Origin: Bradyrhizobium sp.
GTDB taxonomy: Bacteria; Pseudomonadota; Alphaproteobacteria; Rhizobiales; Xanthobacteraceae
Length of the DNA stretch: 64,000 nucleotides
NCBI RefSeq assembly: GCF_016219575.1
Contig: NZ_JACRMG010000012.1
Span: 1-64,000 of the forward strand
Direction: 5' to 3'
The notes beneath the pieces were generated by a model that had not been told where the DNA came from, searched no databases, and saw only the letters and a list, made by a program, of their open reading frames with translations. This document shows, piece by piece, positions 15,780 through 24,720 of the stretch (position 1 is the first letter of the stretch; the number at the start of each line of letters is the position of its first letter). The position numbers and the translations under genes were made by a program.

Positions 15780-16394
15780 ATGAAATTCTACGACTCGGTC
15801 GGACCGAATCCACGCATCGTCCGCATGTTCATGGCGGAAAAGGGCATCGAGATGCCCAAGCAGACCGTCGACCTGCGCAAGGGCGAAAACCGCGAGGCGG
15901 AACACCTCAAGCGCAATCCGCACGGGCAGATGCCGACACTGGAGCTCGATGACGGCAGCTATCTCTCCGAGATCACCGCAATCTGCGAATATCTGGAGGA
16001 GAAGAATCCGTCGCCGCCGATGATCGGCTCGACGCCGGAGGAGCGCGCCGAATGCCGGATGTGGACGCGCCGCGTCGATCTCAACATCTGCGAGATGCTT
16101 GGCAACGGCTTTCGCTATGGCGAGGGGCTGAAATTCTTCGAGAAGCGGATTCCGGTCGCGCCGGAAGCCTCGCCCGGCCTGAAGATGGTGGCGCAAGACC
16201 GCCTGAAATGGCTCGACGGCCAGATGGCGGACGGCCGCGAATATATCTGCGGCAAGCGCTTCACGCTGGCCGACATCCATCTCTATGGCTGGCTCGATTT
16301 CGGCGGCCAGGTCGGCCAGCCGCTCGACCGCTCCAACACGCACATCGCAGCCTGGTTCGACCGCATCGCGCAGCGGCCCTCGGCGAAGGCGTAA
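15780..16394 (+). CDS. Glutathione S-transferase family protein
   Basis: A 204-residue GST. The N-terminal thioredoxin-like half begins MKFYDSVGPNPRIVRMFMAE and has NPHGQMPTLELDDGSYLSEITAI, including the cis-Pro and the Ser-Glu that bind the gamma-glutamyl part. The C-terminal helical half has KRFTLADIHLYGWLDF, the usual N-capping Asp motif. ATG at 15780 after a GGGGAG. It sits 86 bases after the hydrolase gene and may be in the same transcript. Substrate unknown. Confidence 0.9.
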   Translation: MKFYDSVGPNPRIVRMFMAEKGIEMPKQTVDLRKGENREAEHLKRNPHGQMPTLELDDGSYLSEITAICEYLEEKNPSPPMIGSTPEERAECRMWTRRVDLNICEMLGNGFRYGEGLKFFEKRIPVAPEASPGLKMVAQDRLKWLDGQMADGREYICGKRFTLADIHLYGWLDFGGQVGQPLDRSNTHIAAWFDRIAQRPSAKA

Positions 16395-16404
16395 TCCTTA
16401 TGCA

Positions 16405-16484
16405 GTCGTTCCGGGATGGTCCGAAGGACCAGACCCGGAACCTCGAGATTCCGGGTTCGATGCTTCGCATCGCCCCGGAATGAC
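16405..16484. repeat. Dispersed palindromic repeat, family 4
   Basis: Contains CGTTCCGGGATGGTCC and GGACCAGACCCGGAA, then TTCCGGGTTCGATGC and GCATCGCCCCGGAATGAC, giving nested self-complementary arms. It is the familiar 'attccgggttcgatgc' intergenic repeat of bradyrhizobia. It lies between the convergent GST and lysR genes. Confidence 0.8.
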
Positions 16485-16488
16485 CGGA

Positions 16489-17400
16489 TCAATTCCGCTT
16501 CTTTCCCCTGGCAAACTGTTTCGTCAGATAATCCGCCAGCACCTCGACACGCGCGGGGCGCGGGCCGCCGGGCGGCGTCACCAGATGCACCGCGCCTTCC
16601 GGCTGCTTCCAGCCTTTCAGGATCACCTCGGCCTTGCCCGAACGAATGGCGTCGCCGACGATGAACTCCGGCAGGTCGGCGATGCCGAGGCCGGCAAGCA
16701 GCGCGGGCATCACGGCCTCGCCGTTGTTGACGCGCAATTGTCCGGCGGGACGCACGCTCGCCTGCTCGCCGGCCGCATTGGTGTAGTGCCAGACGCCGGG
16801 CGTCGATAGGTAGGCGTAACCGAAGCATTTGTGGTCGGCGAGGTGCATCGGATGCGTCGGCCGGCCGTGGCGCTTCAGATAGGACGGCGCCGCGACGGTG
16901 TAACGCGGCATGGCGCAGAGCCGCCGCGCGATCAGCGAGGAATCCGGCAGCCGCGCAATGCGCACACCGGCATCGAAGCCCTCGCCGATCAGATCGACGG
17001 TGGCATCGCCGAGATGAAGATCGATCGACACTTCCGGATACTGCGCCAGGAATTCCGGCAGCAGCGGCGCGACGGTCTTCACGCCGAAGGTCATGGGTAC
17101 CGCGAGCCGCACCAGGCCGCGCGGCGTCGCCGATTGCGCCAGCGCCTCGTTTTCCGCCGCTTCGCCATCGGCGAGCAGGCGCGCCGCGCGCTCGGCGAGT
17201 TTTTGCCCGGCATCGGTCAGTGCCAGCCGGCGCGAAGTGCGGTTGAACAGGCGCGCGCCGAGCCGCTCCTCCAGCCGGCTCACCGCCTTCGACACGGTCG
17301 CCTTGGACAGCGCCAGCTCGCCGGAGGCCGCAGCAAAGGAGCGCAATTCCACGACTTTGGCGAAGATCGCCAGCGCCTCGAAGTCCGGCAGCCTTGCCAT
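16489..17400 (-). CDS. LysR-family transcriptional regulator
   Basis: A 303-residue LysR protein: N-terminal winged helix (residues 5-64; FAAASGELALSKATVSKAVSRL, then RLFNRTSRRLALTDAG) and an inducer-binding domain (about 90-295; LVRLAVPMTFGVKTVAPLL, GLGIADLPEFIV). It faces the pirin gene with 112 bases between starts, which is the usual LysR layout, so it probably regulates that gene. Confidence 0.95.
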   Translation of the reverse strand: MARLPDFEALAIFAKVVELRSFAAASGELALSKATVSKAVSRLEERLGARLFNRTSRRLALTDAGQKLAERAARLLADGEAAENEALAQSATPRGLVRLAVPMTFGVKTVAPLLPEFLAQYPEVSIDLHLGDATVDLIGEGFDAGVRIARLPDSSLIARRLCAMPRYTVAAPSYLKRHGRPTHPMHLADHKCFGYAYLSTPGVWHYTNAAGEQASVRPAGQLRVNNGEAVMPALLAGLGIADLPEFIVGDAIRSGKAEVILKGWKQPEGAVHLVTPPGGPRPARVEVLADYLTKQFARGKKRN

Positions 17401-17419
17401 GCCAATGCCCTCGATTTTG

Positions 17420-17434
17420 GAAACAATGTGTTTC
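17420..17434. promoter_or_regulatory. Inverted repeat in the lysR/pirin divergent gap
   Basis: GAAACA-ATG-TGTTTC is a 6-base perfect inverted repeat, followed by an AT-rich stretch (TTTCTATTTATATATCA). A candidate LysR operator. Confidence 0.45.
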
Positions 17435-17512
17435 GATAGTTTCTATTTATATATCACGGAAGAGAACATATCCAACAACCATCAAACTCCACATGCCCAG
17501 GAGAACAATCCG

Positions 17513-18211
17513 ATGATCCAACTGAGACCCTTTGCAAAGCTCGGCGGCGCCGATCATGGCTGGCTGAAGGCCAAGCATCACTTCTCGTTCGCGAGCTACT
17601 TCGACCCCGCCAATATGGGTCACGGCTCCTTGCGGGTCTGGAACGACGACGAGATCGCGCCGAACACCGGCTTTCCCGCGCATCCCCATGCCAACATGGA
17701 AATCATCACCTATGTGCGCGAGGGCGCGATCACCCACCAGGACAGCCTTGGCAACAAGGGGCGCACCGAGGCGGGCGACGTGCAGGTGATGAGCGCCGGC
17801 AGCGGCATCCGCCATTCGGAGTACAATCTGGAGCCGGGCAAGACGACGATCTTCCAGATCTGGATCGAGCCCAGCACGCATGGCGGCCAGCCGACCTGGG
17901 GCGCCAAGCCATTCCCGAAGGCGAACCGCTCCGGCAAGCTCGTGACCATCGCGAGCGGCTTTGCCGGCGACAAGGACGCGCTTCCGATCCGGGCCGACGC
18001 GCGGGTGCTCGCCACCACGCTGAAGGCCGGCGAGAGCGCCGAGTATGCGCCGGAGAAGTCACGCCATCTTTATCTGGTGCCGGCCGTCGGCGCCGTCGAG
18101 GTGAACGGCGTGCGGGTCAACGCCCGCGATGGCGCGGCGATCAGCGACGAGGCGAGGCTGCAGATCACCGCGCTGGAAGATTCCGAGCTGGTGCTGGTCG
18201 ACGCGGCCTGA
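17513..18211 (+). CDS. Pirin-family bicupin protein
   Basis: A 232-residue protein of pirin/YhaK length. The first cupin has the metal site GFPAHPHANMEIITYVREG with the later HQD and the Glu/His in SAGSGIRHSEYN. Pirins of this group are metal-binding; some act as quercetin dioxygenases. The second cupin (about 140-232) lacks clear metal ligands, as usual. The ATG at 17513 follows CAGGAGAACAATCCG. A strong hairpin follows the stop. Probably controlled by the divergent LysR protein. Confidence 0.92.
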   Translation: MIQLRPFAKLGGADHGWLKAKHHFSFASYFDPANMGHGSLRVWNDDEIAPNTGFPAHPHANMEIITYVREGAITHQDSLGNKGRTEAGDVQVMSAGSGIRHSEYNLEPGKTTIFQIWIEPSTHGGQPTWGAKPFPKANRSGKLVTIASGFAGDKDALPIRADARVLATTLKAGESAEYAPEKSRHLYLVPAVGAVEVNGVRVNARDGAAISDEARLQITALEDSELVLVDAA

Positions 18212-18233
18212 GCGTTGCACGGCAAATGCAACA

Positions 18234-18265
18234 GGGGCGGCATTCCCAAACGAGAATGCCGCCCC
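18234..18265. terminator. Bidirectional hairpin terminator
   Basis: GGGGCGGCATTC (18234-18245) and GAATGCCGCCCC (18254-18265) form a perfect 12-base-pair stem with an 8-base loop, between the stops of the convergent pirin and Hint-domain genes. Confidence 0.7.
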
Positions 18266-18298
18266 AACTGACGTCGGCGCACACGTTGTTCGCAACGG

Positions 18299-19531
18299 CT
18301 ATGCAGCCTGAAGCAGCGCCCGTTCCTTGAGCCGGTCGTGGGCGATCTGGATCGGATCGCGAATGTCGACGAGGCGGGACGTTGCCAGGCGGATCAAGCC
18401 CCGCAACTCGTCAAAGCCTCCTTCATAGGAATGAATCGGAGCGAGCGGCGACATGATGCGATGCTCGCCATATCGCTGCAGATATTCGCCGACATTGTCC
18501 CAGCGGACCATCCCGCCGGAATAGAGATAGGATTCGACCGCCAAGCCTTCAGCGTAGATCACCTCGTGCGTATCGAGCTCAACGTGGAAGTATTCGAGCG
18601 TATCCGAGGCCAGCGCCGCCTCGTCGAACCGGATCGACCTTCCGTTGACGAGATGCCTGACAGGGATCAGCACGCCATCGATGAACAGCGAATGATCCTG
18701 CGAGACGAGAACGTCACGATGCGGCGTACAATCGTCGATGGCGAAGCGGGACACGCGAACGGGCAACACGCGGGGATGCCAGGCTGCGGCAGGATTCCGC
18801 TTGAGGGTCTGGCAGCCGATCCACTTGACCGGCCTCGGACCGTTTGCCGTGATGACTTCAGCGCCGACGGCAAGACGCTCGACGGCTACCTCTCCGCGGG
18901 TCGTCATGATCTGCGTTCCACGCGTGAAGCAGCGCACGCCCGAAGAACCCGAACCGTACCCGGACGCCGATCCATAGCTTCCGGATCCATATCCGGAGCC
19001 TGATCCAGAACCGGCAGACCCCGTCCCGTATCCCGAGCCCGAGCCGACAGAACCCGATCCAGAACCGGCAGAGCCGGCCCCATATCCCGAGCCCAAGCCA
19101 GCAGAGCCCGATCCGGTCCCGGAGCCCGACCCGTATTTGCCGGAGCCGGAGCCCGAGCCGTTCGCCGATCCCGACCCGGAGCCGGCGGAACCTGATCCGC
19201 TCGCAGATCCCGATCCCTGGCCGGGAGCCCCCGACCCGCTCCCCGAGCCCGATCGGTGCCCGGAGCCTCTCGCCTGCCCTGCACCGGAGCCGGATCCAGA
19301 CCCTTGTCCTGATCCGGCACCGCGCCCGTGCCCGATGTCTCCGAACTCACGCTGCCGGTGTGAGTGATAAGGCCAGTGATGCCGCTCATGGATGCCGGCT
19401 GCCCCATCCCGGGTACCGAGCAGCGACAGTGCGGAAGATCCCACTGATATCATCGAGAGCTTTCTCGCCGCAGCTGCAGCGATGCCGATGAAGTGCCGGC
19501 GGGAAGGGCTCGAGGGTGGAACTGCACTCAT
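18299..19531 (-). CDS. Tat-exported Gly/Ser-repeat protein with C-terminal Hint domain
   Basis: A 410-residue protein. The N-terminus has a twin-arginine motif and hydrophobic core ([18 protein letters not shown]). Residues 69-198 are almost only Gly and Ser with scattered Tyr and Ala. From Cys201 a Hint domain of the Hint_2 type starts: [18 protein letters not shown], then [24 protein letters not shown] and [20 protein letters not shown]. Hint domains cleave their own chain at the N-terminal Cys; here no clear C-terminal Asn-Cys/Ser junction is seen, so release of the N-terminal part with hog-like transfer or plain hydrolysis is more likely than splicing (inference). The ATG at 19531 follows GGAG. 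The gene adjoins the polysaccharide locus. Confidence 0.85.
   Translation of the reverse strand: MSAVPPSSPSRRHFIGIAAAAARKLSMISVGSSALSLLGTRDGAAGIHERHHWPYHSHRQREFGDIGHGRGAGSGQGSGSGSGAGQARGSGHRSGSGSGSGAPGQGSGSASGSGSAGSGSGSANGSGSGSGKYGSGSGTGSGSAGLGSGYGAGSAGSGSGSVGSGSGYGTGSAGSGSGSGYGSGSYGSASGYGSGSSGVRCFTRGTQIMTTRGEVAVERLAVGAEVITANGPRPVKWIGCQTLKRNPAAAWHPRVLPVRVSRFAIDDCTPHRDVLVSQDHSLFIDGVLIPVRHLVNGRSIRFDEAALASDTLEYFHVELDTHEVIYAEGLAVESYLYSGGMVRWDNVGEYLQRYGEHRIMSPLAPIHSYEGGFDELRGLIRLATSRLVDIRDPIQIAHDRLKERALLQAA
18945..19335. repeat. Low-complexity hexamer-like repeat coding Gly-Ser
   Basis: Imperfect tandem units built from GAGCCC/GATCCC/GATCCG on the plus strand, inside the Hint-domain gene. These encode the Gly-Ser stretch. 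Such tracts may vary in length by slippage. Confidence 0.8.
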
Positions 19532-19851
19532 GAGCTAATCTCCGTTTGTGGCAGCGTAACCAATCCGTAACCACAAGAAAACGCACAATGGGCGACATGG
19601 TTAATGCATGCGTTTCGTTTTGGGACACCTATACCGGCGCCTTCAGCGCCGGCTGCCGAAGCGCGGGATTTGTCAAAACGCGATCGCCGCAATCACCGCT
19701 CCCGTGTTGCTTAACGCTTTCCATTAACGGCTTCGAATCAAAGAAGTCCACGCTTGCCGACGACGAATTGTCACCATGATTGAAACATGATTTGGTTCCG
19801 CGATACTGGCGATGCACTACGAAGAAATTTGAAGGCTAAGGCGCGGACATC
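19532..19851. other. Intergenic gap between Hint gene and first glycosyltransferase gene
   Basis: 320 bases without a convincing gene, divergent promoters expected. It holds ATGGTTAA (19597-19604) and an AT-rich stretch with two TTAACG-like sites (19707-19730). Nothing else seen. Confidence 0.6.
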
Positions 19852-20961
19852 GTGCACGGCAAGATTCTGCTACTGTCACAGCGCCGGATTTCCGATCTGG
19901 TCGCATTTTGCCTCGCCTACGAGTTCGAGGACACCTTTCAGGCCGTTACCGATGCCGAGCGGATAGACGCGACCGATTTCGCCTCCCTCGAGTTCTCCCG
20001 CCGGGCCTACAAGCTGATACGCCTCGCAACCGGATCGCCGCGCCTGGCTGCAGGCCTTGCGCCTCCTCCGCGGGGTAAGGCCACCCTGACCGGCGAATTC
20101 GAGCTGTTCTTCCCGGTCTTCAGCAATGCCTTCGAGCTGTATTCGCTGGCGACGATTCCGGACTGGCGTCGGCGCTGCCGCAAGGCGGCCTGCTTCATCA
20201 CCGAAGTGTGGACCGACCAACTGCCGGAATATCTGCTCGAGCTGTTGTCGGAATTCGACCACGTCTTCACCGGACTGCAGCACTGCGTCGACGACGTGGC
20301 GCGTATTACCGGTCGCCCTTGCAGTTACCTCCCGCTCGCAACCGACGTCCTGCGCTTCGCGCCGGCGACGCCCGACCAGCCGCGGCCGATCGACGTCTGC
20401 AACATCGGCCGCCGCTCGCAGGTTACGCACCGCGCGTTGCTGGCGGCACTGCAACACAGGTTCTATTACTACGACACGGTGGCCGCGAGCGGCACCGACC
20501 TGAAGCAGCGGACGTTCCGCGTCGACAACGCGCAGGAGCATCGCCTGATGCTGGCGACGATCCTCAAGCATAGCCGCTACTTCATCGCCAATCGCAGCCA
20601 CGTCAACAATCCCGAATTCACGGCCGGGCGCGACGAGAGCTCCGCCCGCTTCTACGAGGGTATCGCGGCCGGCACGGTCATGATCGGCGAGGCGCCGCGC
20701 ACCGCGGAATTCAAACGGCAGTTCGACTGGCCGGATGCTGTGATTCACTTGCCGTTCGATTCGCCCGACGTCGGCAGCATCCTGGCGGAGTTGAACAGCA
20801 ACCCGGGACGGCTGGCGACGGTCCAGGACAGGAATGTGAGGGAAGCCGCGCTCCGGCACGACTGGCTGTATCGCATCAGGACCGTGTTCGAGGTCCTCGG
20901 CCTGTCACCGACCGAAAAGATGCAGGCACGCGCCGATCAGCTTGCGCAGATCGCTCGCTAA
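19852..20961 (+). CDS. Glycosyltransferase, GT-B type (CgeB/GT1-like)
   Basis: A 369-residue protein. The C-terminal half has CNIGRRSQVTHRALLAAL, an ISRHFIANRS-like strand (SRYFIANRSHVNNPEF) and RFYEGIAAGTVMIGEAPRT, where the Glu-Gly-x-Ala-x-Gly pattern is typical of the donor-binding site in GT-B enzymes of the CgeB type. A last helix (HDWLYRIRTVFEVLGL) resembles the 'HTY..R' end of that group. The start is GTG at 19852 with a weak ribosome site, so it is uncertain. First gene of the polysaccharide locus; the sugar is unknown. Confidence 0.75.
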   Translation: MHGKILLLSQRRISDLVAFCLAYEFEDTFQAVTDAERIDATDFASLEFSRRAYKLIRLATGSPRLAAGLAPPPRGKATLTGEFELFFPVFSNAFELYSLATIPDWRRRCRKAACFITEVWTDQLPEYLLELLSEFDHVFTGLQHCVDDVARITGRPCSYLPLATDVLRFAPATPDQPRPIDVCNIGRRSQVTHRALLAALQHRFYYYDTVAASGTDLKQRTFRVDNAQEHRLMLATILKHSRYFIANRSHVNNPEFTAGRDESSARFYEGIAAGTVMIGEAPRTAEFKRQFDWPDAVIHLPFDSPDVGSILAELNSNPGRLATVQDRNVREAALRHDWLYRIRTVFEVLGLSPTEKMQARADQLAQIAR

Positions 20962-21422
20962 AGCCGGCGCAAGACCGACCCACCCCTGAACCCTGCCGTG
21001 AGTTCGAACTGAGGCGAGGCCCGCTGCGGGGGTATCCAAATGGTTAACGAATTGCCGAAACATATGGTTAATGAATTCATGAGACCGTGGCGGCACGGAC
21101 AGCCGGCTCACTTCATCTGACATCGACTTCCGAGGTTCAGCCTCACGGTGGAGTGCTCCGGATGCCCGACGAGTTCATGGCGCGAAGTTTTCAAGCGCGG
21201 CTCGGGTGTGTTGGTGGCAGCGGGCTGAGGTGTATTGTGACACGAAGTTTGTGGGGTAATGGTCATCGCCGGTCCAGTCCCGAAGCCATCCAGGGGCGAG
21301 CCGGACCGTCCCGGCCGACGCCGGCGCGACATCGGCCCGTGCAGCAACGGCGCGGGCCCTTTTCCGTCAGTGACGAGCGCCGTGCCGTGCCGCCTCACCA
21401 TCCCGGCGAGCAATCAAATCAC
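20962..21422. other. Long gap upstream of the 21423 gene
   Basis: 461 bases. Two copies of ATGGTTAA lie at 21040-21047 and 21064-21071, 24 bases apart. The downstream gene is open in frame back to about 21087, so part of this gap could be coding if an earlier ATG (21162) is used. Confidence 0.5.
21040..21071. promoter_or_regulatory. Tandem pair of ATGGTTAA sites
   Basis: Two direct copies of ATGGTTAA (complement TTAACCAT), 24 bases start to start, about two helix turns apart. TTAACCAT is known as a CtrA-associated half-site in Caulobacter; its use here is inference. Confidence 0.35.
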
Positions 21423-22697
21423 ATGGACGGTCCGATCGGGATCGAACAGAGCCTTCGCGGCAACGGGCGAGACGTTCTTGCGCCGGCCCTGACACCACAC
21501 GAGATGGAGGCCGAGCAGCACAGGCAATCCGAGATCGCTCGCATCCGCAACGAGATCATGAACATCGCGCGCGAGGTCGCCGACCTGCGGCGCCGCGAAT
21601 CCGGCGACCTTGCCCGAAACGCCATGTCGGACCATGGCGGTCGTCCTGGCCGGAAACCCGCCGATCGCGAACAGCAAAAAGGTTCCGCGCTCGCAGCCCC
21701 GGTCCGCGCACCGGAATTGCACAACCAGCCGCAGGAGCAGCGGTCGTTGCCGCCGAACGGCAGGCGCCATCAGCTCGTCGAGCGGGCGCGTCGGAGTGCG
21801 CCCACCGGTAACGCCGACCCGGTAACCGGCAATGCGCCCACGCGTAAAAATCCTGCGCTGACAATCCGCGATGAGATCTTGCGATTTGCGCCGGCAAAAC
21901 CAAAGCCCCTCTCCACGGAGACAACCAGCAAGCGCTGGCACGTTGGGATCAAGGCCGCGCTGCTCACGGGAGTGATGTTGGCAGGCACCGGCGTGATCAC
22001 GCTGACGCTTTGGGGAGAGCTGCCGTGGCCGGCTCTCGAGCGCCAGAAGCTGATGCTCGCCGAAGCGACCTCGTCGGTGTTGACTGCAAAGGCAGTACGA
22101 TTGCCACGCCCGCTGCTGGCTTCGGCCGGCGACCAGGCGATCACAACTTATCCGTTCGAGATTCCCGACACCTACGGTGTCTATGCCGTGACCGATGGAC
22201 AATTGACACCGCTCGAACCTTTGTCGGTCCGCGTGCCAGATGCGCGAGTCGCCATTTCGAGTCCGATATCGAAGCCGGAGCCTGCGCCGCTCCCGAGTGG
22301 AAACCTGCAGTTCGCCGTCTATCACCGCGAACTGGCTACCAGCGTGCCGGAGAGCGCGTCAGTGCGCGTCGTCGCCAAGGTCATGCAAGCCACGACCTTC
22401 GTCGGTGGCAAACCGAAGCCGGTCCCGGTCGAGGATACCTGGGCGGTGCGCGGGGGCTCGATCGATCTGCGCATTGCGCCGGTTGCCGCCAACAAGGAGA
22501 TGATCCTGATCCGGCCGGCCGATCCTGCCTTCACGCTGTCCCCGGGGCGATACGTCCTGATGTTCAGGAACCAGGCCTACGATTTCAGCGTGGCGGGAAC
22601 GGTCAGCGACACCGCGCATTGCCTGGAGCGATCCGACCTCCAGGACCGGATCGTCTATTCCCAATGCCGGGAACTTCCGGCTTCCGCGAAACCCTAG
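21423..22697 (+). CDS. Membrane-anchored protein of unknown function
   Basis: About 424 residues from ATG 21423. Residues 24-58 are a probable coiled coil (HEMEAEQHRQSEIARIRNEI). Then comes a long polar linker, one transmembrane helix (about 174-197, IKAALLTGVMLAGTGVITLT) and a periplasmic C-terminal domain of about 220 residues ending with two Cys (AHCLERSDLQ, YSQCRELP). The start is uncertain: ATG at 21162 is in frame but would add a low-complexity stretch. I do not recognise the family. Its place between a glycosyltransferase and the flippase operon suggests a polysaccharide-related or envelope role. Confidence 0.6.
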   Translation: MDGPIGIEQSLRGNGRDVLAPALTPHEMEAEQHRQSEIARIRNEIMNIAREVADLRRRESGDLARNAMSDHGGRPGRKPADREQQKGSALAAPVRAPELHNQPQEQRSLPPNGRRHQLVERARRSAPTGNADPVTGNAPTRKNPALTIRDEILRFAPAKPKPLSTETTSKRWHVGIKAALLTGVMLAGTGVITLTLWGELPWPALERQKLMLAEATSSVLTAKAVRLPRPLLASAGDQAITTYPFEIPDTYGVYAVTDGQLTPLEPLSVRVPDARVAISSPISKPEPAPLPSGNLQFAVYHRELATSVPESASVRVVAKVMQATTFVGGKPKPVPVEDTWAVRGGSIDLRIAPVAANKEMILIRPADPAFTLSPGRYVLMFRNQAYDFSVAGTVSDTAHCLERSDLQDRIVYSQCRELPASAKP

Positions 22698-22732
22698 CCC
22701 GACCTACGCTTTCCGACGCAGGGACGACGCAC

Positions 22733-23167
22733 TCAGGCCGCTCGAGCCTGTCCGGCGCCGCTCCTGTGCCAGAACAGCAATCCGGCGGCGCCGCCGACCA
22801 GACAAACAAGCGTCACTGCCTGCTCCCCCGTACGAAGGCCACCTGCAATCGCGGCATAGGCCAGGAGGCCAAGACCGATCCAGAACAGCTTCTGCCACTG
22901 ATAGCTGTCGTGCAATTTTGCGATCTGCCGGCGCTGGAACCAAATGTCCTTGGCCTCACGCGAAAATGGCAAGACCAGCCGCAATGCCGCGGGGACCACG
23001 CGCAGGCCGATCAGCAATACAACAAACCAGGCAAGCGAAATCCAGATCTGTTCCCCGCCGGATAGCGCACGGATGACCGGGGGTATGCAGAAGCCGAGCA
23101 CCGCGCGGGAAATAGCGCTCCACGGTCCGCTGTCAAGCCTGACAAGAAACTGCTCGAGAATTTTCAT
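22733..23167 (-). CDS. Small four-helix membrane protein, function unknown
   Basis: A 144-residue protein from ATG 23167 (MKILEQFLVRLDSG). Four hydrophobic segments occur in two pairs (around residues 20-35, 45-68, 98-113, 119-134), with a charged middle loop FSREAKDIWFQRRQIAKLHD. It starts 15 bases after the flippase stop, as last gene of the minus-strand operon beginning with the cytidylyltransferase. No family recognised; probably inner membrane. Confidence 0.7.
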   Translation of the reverse strand: MKILEQFLVRLDSGPWSAISRAVLGFCIPPVIRALSGGEQIWISLAWFVVLLIGLRVVPAALRLVLPFSREAKDIWFQRRQIAKLHDSYQWQKLFWIGLGLLAYAAIAGGLRTGEQAVTLVCLVGGAAGLLFWHRSGAGQARAA

Positions 23168-23181
23168 GGGTATGCCTGCAT

Positions 23182-24708
23182 CTAGGATCGAAAATTGGCC
23201 GGCGTTCGGCCTGAGCGCAAATCGCGCACCACGGAGAAAACGAGATGGAGAGGTGCGGTTACCCTGAAGAGGCCGACGGCAACAGCAAGATAGGCCACAA
23301 GGCATACCGTTCCGGAAGCGAAGATCCGCATCAACTGGGAGACGTCGGCGAGAAACTGCAGTTGAACCAGGAAGCCGGCGCCGACCGCGACCAGACCTGC
23401 AATCGTTTGCGGACCGACGGCCTGCAGGACATCCCGGCTTCGAATGCCGATCGGGTGGCCTGAATAGGCCAGAGCCGGCACGAACAGGCCGAACATCGCG
23501 ATCGCGTAGGCGGCGGCAACACCGGTTACGCCGAACGGCAATCCGATCATAAGCGCCAAGAGCTGGACGATCGCGCTGTAGACGCCCCAGCGCATCCAGC
23601 GATCGGCGCGTCCGATCGCCACGTGAAGCCAGCCGAGCGTACGCTCGATGCTGTGGGGGATTCCCCTCACCGCAAAAATGCACAGCAAGGGACCAGCGGC
23701 CGCCCATTTCTGCCCGAGCAACAGCACCACAAAATCCTGACCGATAACCGCGAGAATCGCAAAGGCCGGCACGGAGAAGAAACTCAGCGTCGAGAGCGCG
23801 GTTTCCCAGGCCCGCTTCAGTCCGTCTACATCATTCCTGAGCTTGCTCAGGCTCGATACCGCAATGTTGTGGAGTGGCTCGGTGAGAATGCTGAGCACAT
23901 TGCCATAGATCATAAAGGCATTCTGGAAGTAGCCGAGCGGGCCCGCTCCCTGAAAATAGCCGATCGCGATCCGATCAGCCGACCTCACGAGATAGTCTGT
24001 CATGGTGAAACCGGTGACGCCCAGTCCGAAGCCGGCCAGTTCCTTCGAATCCGGAGACAGCCGCGGCCGCCCGGGTACCCACCGGCAGCTCATCCAGACG
24101 GCGACGGTAGTCCAGCTCGTGGTCACGATCGGCTTCGCGACGAGGGACCAATACCCCCAGCCTCCAAGCGCAAGCGCCACGCTGACAATACTGCCGACCA
24201 GGTTCGCGGAGATATCGATCATTGCAATACGTTGAAACTGCATGGCGCGGCGCATCAGCGCCGAATGCTGCGTCGACATGCCGGTCAGGACGAACGTGAT
24301 CGACAGCGCCAGCGCGATGCTGGTCAGCGACGGCTCGCCAAAGGAACGCGCGATTGCCTCGCTGCTGCCGATGAGCAGCAACGTCAGAACCAGGCTGATG
24401 GCGACATTCAGCCAGAACATCGTGCTGATCTCTGCCTGCGTAATTTGCGTCTTCTGCGTCGACGCATCGGCGGTGCCGAGATCGATCAGCATGGGCGCGA
24501 AGCCGACCAGCGCGAGCACCATGGCCACAAGGCCGAAGTCGTGCGGGCTAAGAAGGCGCGCAAGCAGGATAGTCGAGGCCAGCTGGACGAAGATGTTGAC
24601 GCCGCGCGCAGCGATGAAGATCACGCCACTATGCAGTGACGCCCGGCCAAGGCCGGCAACGGCCTTGTTCTCCGCAAAATAATGCTCGGCGCCACGCTTC
24701 GAAGACAC
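23182..24708 (-). CDS. Wzx-like lipopolysaccharide/exopolysaccharide flippase (MOP family)
   Basis: A 508-residue protein with about 12-14 transmembrane helices. The start of the conserved region has GVIFIAARGVNIFVQLASTI and LLARLLSPHDFGLVAMV, which is the signature of the MOP/PST polysaccharide-transport group (WzxC-like). It is expected to move lipid-linked repeat units across the inner membrane. It begins 12 bases after the stop of the cysteine-rich protein gene, so it belongs to the same operon as the cytidylyltransferase and PIG-L deacetylase. Confidence 0.92.
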   Translation of the reverse strand: MSSKRGAEHYFAENKAVAGLGRASLHSGVIFIAARGVNIFVQLASTILLARLLSPHDFGLVAMVLALVGFAPMLIDLGTADASTQKTQITQAEISTMFWLNVAISLVLTLLLIGSSEAIARSFGEPSLTSIALALSITFVLTGMSTQHSALMRRAMQFQRIAMIDISANLVGSIVSVALALGGWGYWSLVAKPIVTTSWTTVAVWMSCRWVPGRPRLSPDSKELAGFGLGVTGFTMTDYLVRSADRIAIGYFQGAGPLGYFQNAFMIYGNVLSILTEPLHNIAVSSLSKLRNDVDGLKRAWETALSTLSFFSVPAFAILAVIGQDFVVLLLGQKWAAAGPLLCIFAVRGIPHSIERTLGWLHVAIGRADRWMRWGVYSAIVQLLALMIGLPFGVTGVAAAYAIAMFGLFVPALAYSGHPIGIRSRDVLQAVGPQTIAGLVAVGAGFLVQLQFLADVSQLMRIFASGTVCLVAYLAVAVGLFRVTAPLHLVFSVVRDLRSGRTPANFRS

Positions 24709-24720
24709 GAGGGTCTTTCC

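Noticed and set aside
14823..16394. One long plus-strand reading frame covering the MBL gene and the GST gene
   Set aside because: The first 319 codons are the out-of-frame shadow of the MBL gene; only the part from 15780 has GST motifs and a ribosome site.
18945..19335. Regular short repeats resembling a CRISPR or satellite array
   Set aside because: Units are hexamer-like, have no spacers and code for the Gly-Ser stretch of the Hint-domain protein in frame.
22733..23707. 324-residue minus-strand protein covering part of the flippase gene
   Set aside because: The first 180 residues are a shadow of the flippase. The membrane protein proper starts at 23167.
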